Source: Morinoia aosen
Lineage: Eukaryota; Arthropoda; Malacostraca; Amphipoda; Talitridae
Direction of reading: 5' to 3'
DNA: 64,000 nucleotides
Assembly: GCA_030386875.1 (NCBI GenBank)
Contig: CM059560.1
Location: 30,374,183-30,438,182 of the forward strand
A program made the position numbers and the translations under genes. The stretch's first letter is position 1; each line of letters opens with the position of its first letter. The notes under the pieces are model-generated. The model saw only the letters and a list, made by a program, of their open reading frames with translations. It ran no database searches and had not been told where the DNA came from. Positions 55,291 to 64,000 of the stretch are shown here, in pieces.

Positions 55291-58200
55291 CTGCAAATTG
55301 CATATAGTGATAGGCAAATCTAGTTGAGCCACGTTTTTACATGTCTCACAAACATATGGAATCAAAATAACAGAAAATTTTGATAACGAACCATTTGGTT
55401 TAACACTTTGATGGCTCAATCGAAAATTAAATTCAGACTTATGCAACCCAAAGTTCCAAAATATAGGAACTACAACAAATATGTAACTCTTGCAATAAAA
55501 ATAAGATACAGAGAAACATTTACAACGTAGGAACTTCTTACGTTTCCCTTAAGAGGAACGTAGTTTATTCTGTATCAATCACGAATCATTCTGGACATTT
55601 GTTCTCTAAGATCAGTCTCTCGCACCCCTCAAGAGGATACAACTAGTATAGCTATGGAAATTAGCACTCCCACAACGAAAATGTGAGGTCCTGAGCTGAG
55701 AGTTTGATACGCCTTCTTTTTGTTGAAATAAAATATGTTTTTGTTTCGTTAACCGCCATGTGAGCCACCGGTGGTACAAGGAGAGAATTTTCGTAATGCT
55801 GATGATTACCCCAATAGTCACGAACTCAATTTTCATATATACTTAATCGGAGCTAAATGAAGGCATGATTCAATTATTGGTGGCTATTTTCAAAATTGTT
55901 TGCAACAACTGATTCTAAATTCAAGTGGAATATTGAACTTTAATTCAACCCATGGCAGTTTATGAGTTAAAGACCATCTTTTTTTCGGTTCATTTCTGTT
56001 TTGTTTCTTAGCATCTCTAACTTTTTTCTTCAACTTTTATCTTGTTGCCTAACCTTTCTTCGCAAATCACTCCTATGCGCTAGGGTTCATGTGCGGGAAC
56101 CTTGTGCATAGATCAGCGTTTCCTGAACCCCATACTAGATAGTGGCAGCATCCTTTTTCTGTTTGAAGATCTTTGTTGCATAAGGGAAGCTGAAACTAAC
56201 TTTCAATCAATCAGCCTCTTGCATGAGAAACTCGGTAGGAAAAGTTGAACAATAACGCTCAATATGTTCTGCTGATTTACTGTTGCCTGCACAACAGCAT
56301 GAGATCACAACACACGTTGCTGTACTCTTGTCGCTCTGCAGTGAGAAGTCACATTATCTACTGATTTTCCGCACCGTAAGTCCACATTCCATGTTGCACC
56401 ATAAGAAGTCATACCATTACCAAATCTCAATACTCACTCGTCATCTCTATTCCTAAGTTTCACATACAATCAAGGTGAACACTGGACACACATTTGTCCC
56501 TTATGCCTTCCCACATTTCTTTAAATGACTATAAATTCCCGAGTCATTTTCTTCAAACACTTGAATACAAAAACGTCATCTACAAAGAAATAATTTTCAA
56601 CTCGCAGTTCAAGGTTGAATACGGTGCTCGTATTAACTGCATAGCTTAAGTGAATGCACATCAGGGTGAGATACTTAGCAAGAGAAGATGCTAGCTAGCC
56701 TTAATTTTACAAAATAACAAAGCAAAATGCAGCCCACAAAGCCCCACACACAAAAAAAAAAACCAACATGGATCACAGACTGATGTTTTCTAGCTACCAC
56801 AGTTCCCGCACAAATGATTGACATTACCTTAGTTAGAGGGAAAGTGGTAAGGAAAAACGTGGCGATGAGGCAGAAGATTTTAGCGACCAGGGGGATACAC
56901 AGAGACTGGTGGACGAGAGCGTATAACCGGTAGTTTGGGCCGTAGAAGGGATCACTGATAGCAGGACACAGCATGTTGTTCAGGTTTACCTCCGACATCT
57001 GCAACAACGGACAGTAAAAAGTAACGGCCGTCTTTAGTAGCTTTTACTACATAACAGAGGATGCTTATTTCAAAATAACTTCAGAACCAGATTAACCCAA
57101 ATTATTGGGCATTTCTGAGAAAGTCAAATACACCAACCAATAGAAATTATCAATAATGTGACTTCAAAGTTAGACTGGAATCAGCAACAGTGCAAAGTAT
57201 ATTAACGACTAGAACGTTCTGAACTGAACTCTGAAAGTAAAAATTATTTTAATTATTATTATATTTTTATCAGTTTGCAAGTTCCTCATTCACAACAACA
57301 TGACCTCAAGAAAGCCAACAGAAGGGACTATTTTGTATGGACTGTAGGAAAAGGAGAATCGGTGCACAAGGTGTGTTCCAACACGATACTCCGGGCACAG
57401 AAAGAGAAATTTAGGAAGGACGAGGAAAAGTAAGAAAAGCCATAAGAAAGAGAATGAAAACTGAAAGAAGCAAGGCAGCCACAAAACACAGGAAGTCTGA
57501 AGAAATTAGAGAGACAGAAATTTAGAAGAAAGAAGAAATAAGGTTACCTTACAGTATTGCTCAAAAGAAAGCTAAATAAAATCTGGAAAAAATACAACTA
57601 TAACAGTTCACTAACAAAATATTTATCATAGAATAAGTCATATCTCTTCTTTAACTTGTGGCGATGACTAATGAGTAGTCGATGCTATTTCCGTTCTACT
57701 AGGCCCCTGACTTTGCGCAAGTTGGTCAATGCAGAACGCAAGGTTCTGCTAGGCTTTGTTAGCTTAAGCCAAAATTTTTTTAGAAGTGGCTTACTTTTAA
57801 AAAGTTAATACTTTATTTATAACATACAGTTAATGGAGTAACTACAGGTATACAGTATTGATATCTACAACAAAATTATTAATTAAACGAACATCTTAAT
57901 CCCTTAGTTTTATAATTTTAATGAATGATTCAATGATTCTATGATTCTATATGACTTTCGCTTTAGAGCAAAAGAAAATTGTAGAATGAATATGTTTAAG
58001 AGCTAAAACAACTATCTAAAGTGTTTCACTATGCACAAGTAATAAAACGAGAAAAAGTATACAAAATGAAAGAGGAATAAATGCTAGCTACTCACAAGGC
58101 CGATGGCTTGAAGAGGGAGGAAATGGTACAAGAATATGATGCCGGTGGACAAGAAGGTCCAGCTCATATCAGAGAGGTCCTCTATGGTGTACACGCCTGG

Positions 58201-60725
58201 GTTGTAAATGAAACACACAATCACTTATGCAGTATGAGCACAAAAGATGTCGAATAAGTATCAAATGAACTTAAGAAACGGTTGCTATTTATCCTCGTAG
58301 CTATTTTGTAATGGTTTCACACATTTTCCTGTAATTAGAAAGTTGAAGGTTAAAACTCTTTTTTATTTGTCAGCATCCTTTAAAGTACAATACTGTTGAT
58401 AAACCTAAATAAACGAATTAATTACTTACTCCAAGTCAACAGTGTATGGCAGGAAATGTTCACAGCAGCATCGTCGTAACTTTAGAAACACTTTTATAAA
58501 ATGCACATGAGGCGAATATAAAGAGAAACCAAAAAAACATACAACAAATAACAAATTACTGAAAATTTCCCTCATTGTTTTCCATAACTACCTCTACTCG
58601 ACGTCTGAAAACCACGCAGCTTTTGATTATAATTGCGTCTGACACACTTGCATACCCTTCTTTAATGCCAGCCTTCAGAGACTCAATGCTGTAATAAAAG
58701 GCCTTGTTGGTAGCCTCCTTCAATTTGCCCCAAACGACTTTGCTGGATGCACCGCTCTGGGCCCATACTAATTTCCTCTTGGGATATTCTTTCAGTCAAG
58801 GCAAGACTTCATTCCTCAGGATATTGCAGTACACGTCAACACCGATCTTCTCTCCGACATTGGAAAATTCGGTGCCATGTTTCTGCAGTCCGGGGCTACC
58901 CTATCAAAAACCATTACCTGTGCGGAATCTCTAGTCTGGAAGTGCCGTGGACACCAGATATTGATCATGCAATAAAACGATCATTTCGGTGGTTTAGAAT
59001 CAGCATCCACCACGGATACTATCTCGTTTGAGAATAATTTCACAGTGGCCCTATGAATTTTGAGGTATTAAACAATTTTTTTTCCCCTGTTCAAGCTTCC
59101 TTGTCTTCACAGACTCCATCAGGAGGTCTCTAGGTGTCCAGAAGTAAGTATGAAGGCTTTAGTCCTTATGCAACGCCATTTTAGCAGTTTTAGAATCCAT
59201 TTCAAGTTTTTAAAGTCTTTCAGATTAATATTAGTTTTTAAAGTCTTTCAAATTAATATTATGGGATTTTTCAAATTATTACTTTCAAAAGCATCCCACA
59301 GTCATGTACGTGCACCTTTTCTTTGTTCAATCATTACTAGGTGTTCTTTGGAAACCGTCGCTCATTTCAATTACCTTTTTGACTCTGTAAACAGTCCACA
59401 GTGGGACAGCCAACCATCCTCAGCATGATCTTCATGTCATCCTTAGCATGAAGCAAGTCAGAATCTTTTCACTTGTTCGTTGTTGAGGTACTCATGATAA
59501 ACTAAATACCTGAAAAACTGATTAACAATACTCATTTAGACATGCATCTTCATTTGTTTCCCGCAACTCGATACAGAGATTACCGAGAAAACTCTGTTTT
59601 AAAAATGCAGAGTTTACTTCCCTACACAGTACACGTGTTTGTATTTTTTGCATTCACTGTATTTCTCCATAAATGTCCAACTATGTAGCACTCACCCTCT
59701 CACTGAAGCAGATGAATGAACAAATACACTCTTACTTCTTACAGAAATTTAAATTAATTCACGTTTGCTCACCTCCAAGCCTCAATAAGTAGTAGGGTGT
59801 GACCAGCATGAGCGTGTGTTGCAGCCAGTACAGTTCCTCTTCAAACGGCAGCTGCGGCACAAAATTAAAAACTTTGTTGCTATCATAATTAGGAAAATTA
59901 TCTATTGTTGAAACCTGTAGTGCACGGCAAAATTTTATAACAGAAAGCTGAGATTAGGAAAGATTTTCTAATCTCAAAAAACACCCACACAACAGGGTAA
60001 GTTTATTATATTAGTTTTATGACTCCCGAGTCCCAACAAATGCAATCTCAAGAGAGCAAAGAGAAGAGAAAAGACCGTTTGGTATGGACTGTAGAAATTA
60101 GATTAGATAAGTTAGTTTAAGCCTCACCAACTACAAGGTTGATCCAAATAGAGTAAGGCCCCACTTAGTATTGAGCTAATCAAATGCCGAATCCATGCAC
60201 AAGGTGCATAGTAAGTTCAGAGAAAAGATTGAGAAACGAGATAATAGTTGAAGGAGAAAGTAGTAAGTGCAAAACAGGACAGCAGTGAACCAAAAACAAT
60301 ATGGTCCGTAACAAAACAAAAAAAAATTGTTCTATTTCAACAAAAGAAAGGCCTTCAGCCCAAGACTTGACATATTGCCCCTGTGAGCACTAATTCTGGT
60401 GCAATAGTTGTATCCTCCTGAAAAGAGAATAAATACATATTTTCTGCAGAATAACTCATGCTAATTCACATGACCCAATATTTGGTACCTACTATATATG
60501 CACTCTAAAGAAGCAGTAATGGGTAATAATTGAACAGTAAGTATAAACTAAGTCATAAACCAAAGTGGGCACAACACAACAAAGGCTAGAGCACAAGACA
60601 ACACTTACCACTCGGGTGTTGGTAACAGGGAACAGAATGGCCAGTATTGCCCCATTCAGGTAGTTCAGGTGGACTCGGAACATGATGGTCACAAAGCGGC
60701 TGGGTGGGGCTGCTAGCAGGTAAAT
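54895..60725 (-). CDS. TMEM164: TMEM164-family multi-pass protein, last five exons
   Basis: Exons on - (transcript order): 60609-60725, 59773-59851, 58096-58196, 56828-56998, 54895-55290. All junctions have AG/GT and matching phase. The strongest evidence is [20 protein letters not shown], nearly the same as the vertebrate TMEM164 block, plus [21 protein letters not shown] and [20 protein letters not shown]. The family is a multi-pass membrane protein; human TMEM164 is reported to act as an acyltransferase in ether-phospholipid remodelling and to affect autophagosome formation. WLQH carries a His likely conserved in the family (inference). The 5' exons, including the start, lie past 60725 or outside the window. 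Confidence 0.87.
55618..56215 (+). repeat. SINE-like copy split by a TTAA MITE
   Basis: The 5' part is 55618-55748 ('gaggatacaactagtatagc', 'gtgaggtcctgagctgagag', 'tgtttttgtttcg') and the 3' part is 55971-56215 ('agaccatctttttttcggtt' ... 'aagggaagctgaaactaac'). It is the only + copy in the right half, antisense to the TMEM164-like gene, in its last intron. Confidence 0.75.
55749..55970. mobile_element. TTAA-flanked MITE, copy 2, nested in SINE
   Basis: TTAA at both ends, which in the uninterrupted SINE is one TTAA within 'gttatgttaaggaccatc'. The interior matches copy 1 (CCACCGGTGG, TAATGCTGATGA, GCTAAATGAAGGCATGA) but the termini have decayed. Confidence 0.8.
56828..56998 (-). CDS. TMEM164: TMEM164-like exon, signature block
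   Basis: 57 codons: [40 protein letters not shown] and a hydrophobic [15 protein letters not shown]. The ATG at its start is an internal Met, since the upstream exon joins in phase. Acceptor CCGTTGTTGCAG, donor AAG|GTAATG. Confidence 0.92.
57300..57450 (-). repeat. SINE-like family, decayed fragment
   Basis: 'acagaagggactattttgta', 'ggtgcacaaggtgtgttcc' and purine-rich sequence follow the reverse-complement order of the family's middle and 3' region. Confidence 0.45.
58096..58196 (-). CDS. TMEM164: TMEM164-like exon, transmembrane segment
   Basis: Two bases plus 33 codons: [33 protein letters not shown]. Acceptor TACAACCCAG, donor CTT|GTGAGT. Confidence 0.88.
58561..59035 (-). pseudogene. 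Decayed mariner-family transposase fragment
   Basis: On -, with shifts: [10 protein letters not shown] ('(V)M(V)WG.(I/V).S.G'), '[20 protein letters not shown]'-like sequence, 'WAQSGASS', then [20 protein letters not shown] and [18 protein letters not shown]. The last block matches the mariner C-terminal 'sfrrRleaVIeakGgh' pattern. The stretch with the third catalytic Asp appears deleted. Lies in an intron of the TMEM164-like gene, same strand. Confidence 0.65.
59773..59851 (-). CDS. TMEM164: TMEM164-like exon with WLQH
   Basis: 26 codons plus one base: [26 protein letters not shown]. Acceptor TTGTGCCGCAG, donor G|GTGAGC. Confidence 0.88.
60085..60425 (-). repeat. SINE-like family, nearly full copy
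   Basis: 'attagattagataagttagt', 'aacaggacagcagtgaacca', 'gtgagcactaattctggtgc', 'aatagttgtatcctcctga'. The 5' module is partly lost. Confidence 0.75.
60609..60725 (-). CDS. TMEM164: TMEM164-like exon, transmembrane segment
   Basis: 39 codons, phase 0 at both ends: [39 protein letters not shown]. Acceptor (on -) ATTTGCAG, donor GTG|GTAAGT. Confidence 0.88.
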
Positions 60726-60959
60726 CTGCAAATGCAAACAGCCATCAGCAATGAACGAGTGTCATAACTTCAAAAGCTGTAAGTACAACAGCCATAGCAA
60801 TGAATGAGTGCACCCATAACTTCAGCAGCTGCATAAACAAATTGCCAACAGTAACGAACAAGTACTCTTGCAATGTCAGAATTTCCTACAATAAAACATT
60901 GATCTGCATCACTAAAAGGGGTAAAACGAAATTATGGTATTTATTAGTTTAATCGGAAC

Positions 60960-63095
60960 AAAATTAGAATAAATACCTAAATCCAGAGACACAAAGACTG
61001 AAAGAAAAGGTTACAAATGAAGTGAGCAATAGTGATCCCTCGTTTATTGCTGTTAGTCGGTTTCGAGACCAGCCGCAATAACTTAATTTCCTTGAACTAG
61101 GGACAGCATATTTATCGTATTTAAGATGTATTTAGAATTTTAAAATCCTTCCTGTACTGTTAACAACCCATCTTTACTGTACAGTACTCTATTAATAACA
61201 GGGACTACTGCTAAGCAATAACACTTGAGAAAATATGATGAAGCCGATGAAGACTTGTACTTGTATGATGCCGATTATACTTTAGGCAAAAACTCCTCAA
61301 ATTACCTCCCATTTACATATTTTAGACACCCGCAAAGGCGTGAATCCGCGATAGTTAACCGCGAAGTAGTGAGGGAACACTGTACTAAGACTTGATGTAT
61401 GGTGTTTACTGTACAATAGGAAAAACAAGATAGGTTAAAAGTAAGAAGCAGGAACATGAGGTGTTCGACATACTAGCTGGAAAGAATATGTAACTAATAA
61501 GTACAAGACCTGTAAGCAGCTCTTATGGTCAGGCTTTATACCAAATGAAAACTGAACAATAGAGGAAAACGATCAAAATCCCAGTCAAATGAATCTCATA
61601 AGGTGAAATAATATCAGTAAAATATACGATAAGAACAAAATAAAATTTAGGCCCATGTACAAGGAAATCCATCAAAATTAACACATCAAGACACCATGGA
61701 AAAAATGATATAAAAGCAAATCAAAACAACAAACAAAATTAATGGAAGCAAATCAAACAAACACAAACTGATTAACAGATAATTTCAACAGTGCATAGGT
61801 TAGTACAAGAAAACCATCCAATTCACCCCCCAAGAATGCAGAATGAGAGCAATTCAGATATTCTAAGTTAAAGACCTATTCAAGCACAATAATGTAACAT
61901 ACAAAATATATCTGCATAAAGAAAAAGTTTAGGCGGAAATATAGAAAAGGAAAATTGAGTTATCTTGGCTTGGGTAACATGTAGCCCTTTAAAATTGGGT
62001 CTGGTTCCTTCAAACTTTTTTCTCTCATTTGAAAGTAGTCTCGTTCTGTGTCTTGAAATGCCTTGACCCAGCTCTTGGAGCCTCTTGAATAGGAATTTGA
62101 TATTCAAGGTACTTACTTGCTGAATAGAGATTAAACTTGTAATGACACATTAAAAGTTGAATAAGATACACCCGTTTTGATAATCTACTAGCTGGGTTCT
62201 TCAAAGTTCTCTTGCATCTGTCCTTGATGATGGCAGTCTACACCCTTTCTTCTCAACGTTTTTATTGGAGCATTGTTCTAAAAATTACCCTTCCGCTAAG
62301 AACTCCGGTCTCTGAGAATGTTTTTTTTTAACTTGATGAATAAAATAGCTACAGAGGACGGTACTGTGCGCTAATTGAAGCTGCTTGAGGACTGTGGAAA
62401 AAGCAGAAGCCTCAGGATATTCCTAAATTAAGTGCTGCTTACTTTTGTTACCCATCTCGGGAAACGTGATTCAATTGTTCACAAGTTGTTTGTCATGTCC
62501 TTGAAAATAAATGTTTGAACTATTACTAATAATTCTTAAAATCTAAAAACCACAACTGAGAGTATGTGATGAAGAACCCTATGAGGCCTCCCAGTAACAG
62601 AATCATAACTTCAAAGACTGTGAATAGGAACAGCTTTGCAATGAATTTGGGCTATATTCTCAGAGATAAAAAGCAAGTAAAATAAGGACCTAATTAAAGA
62701 TTTTGTACTTACTAGTTATTACACTTTGTATTTGTATATATTTACTAACTCAGAATTTAAACACACTTTTGGAAACAAAACCCCAAAACCTCAGAACTTT
62801 TTACATTAAGATGAAACATATCATGCAGTACATAATCAACCAGAATTTGTTTCCAAACCAATGCAATGTAGATGAACAAATGTTAACCATTGATAACTCA
62901 AATAAAGAAATTTTTCTTTAGTTTGAAGCATGCAGCTCGTTATAGTCTTACGCAATTGATGCAAGCCAATTCATGCAAAATATAAGACCATTCATAATAA
63001 TAGGACACTGTAAAAAAACGTGTTTTTTTTAAACAACCACGGAATTTTTAAAACTCATTATTTAAAGCAACCCACCAGTGATTTTGGGGGTTGTA
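60960..63095. other. No recognisable exon
   Basis: Upstream intron of the TMEM164-like gene. I found no - strand segment with good splice sites and a TMEM164-like product, so the next exon is probably outside. The frame at 61880-62107 shows no motif. Confidence 0.4.
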
Positions 63096-63100
63096 TTTTT

Positions 63101-63229
63101 TTATTAAGGTATCCTTAATTTCACTCCTTTTTTTATTAAGGCATCCTAAATTTCACTTATTTTGTTATTGAGGTATCCTAAATTTCACTCATTTTTTCAT
63201 TGAGGTATCCTAAATTTCACTGATAAGTA
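63101..63229. repeat. Tandem repeat, four units of about 32 bp
   Basis: TTATTGAGGTATCCTAAATT plus TCACTCATTTTT recurs at 63101, 63133, 63165 and 63197 with small changes. Confidence 0.85.
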
Positions 63230-63665
63230 TTTTATTAACGCATACATTAAAGATTTGTGTAGGCAGTGTGAATGCAGCCCTAGCTACTCCAGTCTAAAGC
63301 AGTAGTTGCCAGCCTATCAGAAGTATGATTTGGTAACTTATAAATTTCTGGTTTTCAGGCTCCCTCAGTGTCAGTGTTGTCATATGTAACATGATGCTGC
63401 AGGCTCAGCATCCGCATTAGCTTCTTAGACCCACTAGTTTCCTGTCTACAATTTTAGACAGAAGGGTCTGCACCTGCCCTAATTCGTCAGGCCTACTGGC
63501 TTCCTGTCTGCAAGAGATGGTGATGCTCGGAATGCAAGGCAGTCAGTTGTATTCCAAAGCTTATAAGTGTTGGACGTGGGTCACGGTGGGTGTGAGTGCG
63601 AGTGTTTTCTGATCAGTTTTTTCTGATCAGTTTCTTCTTTGAACCTTCATAATTTATTTATATTA

Positions 63666-63894
63666 TTAACACTTTGACCGCAACGTGCACCACCGGTGGC
63701 CACGGAGGGGATTTTCATAATGCTGCTGACCGACCAGTAGTCTCAAACTCAATTTTCAAAAATACTTAATAGAAGCTAAATGAAAGCACGACCCAGTTAA
63801 CATTTCATATTTTCAAAAGTGCTTACAATAATTGACTTTAAATTTTGAGTTGAATGTTAAACTCAAGTTTGACCAATTGCGGTCAAAGTGTTAA
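63666..63894. mobile_element. TTAA-flanked MITE, copy 3, best preserved
   Basis: TTAA ends. Inverted termini TTAACACTTTGACCGCAA match over 18 bp. Palindrome CCACCGGTGG near the left end. 229 bp, no coding. TTAA target and size fit piggyBac-type MITEs. Confidence 0.9.
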
Positions 63895-64000
63895 ATAATT
63901 ATAATTAAGCAATTACTTTGAGCTGTATTTTGAGTATTTAAATTAAAGTTGGATGACTGTGGACCTACATCTAAATAACCCCTAATTGATGTGTTTCATT

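Noticed and set aside
58704..59031. + frames over the mariner fragment
   Set aside because: The transposase signal is on the opposite strand; these are shadows.

Overview
The window looks like arthropod nuclear DNA, probably from an insect. It is AT-rich, packed with repeats, and has small spliced exons separated by long introns. One gene is an ionotropic receptor (IR), a protostome chemosensory family. No bacterial operons, rRNA, tRNA or CRISPR arrays were seen.

Two host genes can be reconstructed by matching splice sites and reading-frame phase by eye. (1) A divergent ionotropic receptor lies on the + strand from about 1.2 kb to 38.4 kb. Fourteen exons all join in compatible phase. They cover part of the N-terminal domain, ligand-binding lobe S1, M1, pore, M2/M3, lobe S2 and M4, ending in TAG at 38425-38427. 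The signal-peptide exon was not found. (2) The 3' part of a TMEM164-family gene lies on the - strand from 60.7 kb down to 54.9 kb. It has five exons in perfect phase, and its 5' exons lie beyond the window.

Most of the rest is mobile DNA. An abundant unnamed SINE-like family of about 380 bp has some 20 full or partial copies. They lie almost entirely on + in the IR half and almost entirely on - in the right half. A full-length CR1/L2-group LINE (about 23.2-28.3 kb) with an intact 1000-residue ORF2 sits in an IR intron. There are also decayed LINEs (3.15 kb, 38.6-40.05 kb, 49.4-52.07 kb), two Penelope-like fragments (14.3-15.8 kb), a Tc1/mariner-related transposon with about 100-bp inverted repeats (7.97-9.64 kb), and a decayed mariner fragment (58.6-59.0 kb). 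A 1.6-kb hAT-like element at 10.3-12.0 kb has an 8-bp target duplication and a paralogous empty site in this same window. Three TTAA-flanked MITEs, a hAT-type MITE nested in a SINE, several foldback or unclassified repeats and two minisatellites complete the picture.

The genome layers are visible: MITEs inside SINEs, a foldback inside a hAT element, and TEs abutting IR exons. One IR exon (21346-21504) appears to take its branch-point and acceptor context from a SINE ending about 10 bp upstream. No toxin, viral or prokaryotic defence system was recognised. The intervals near 4.2-5.3, 5.6-7.9, 40.1-42.7, 45.1-49.3 and 61-63 kb hold nothing I can name.
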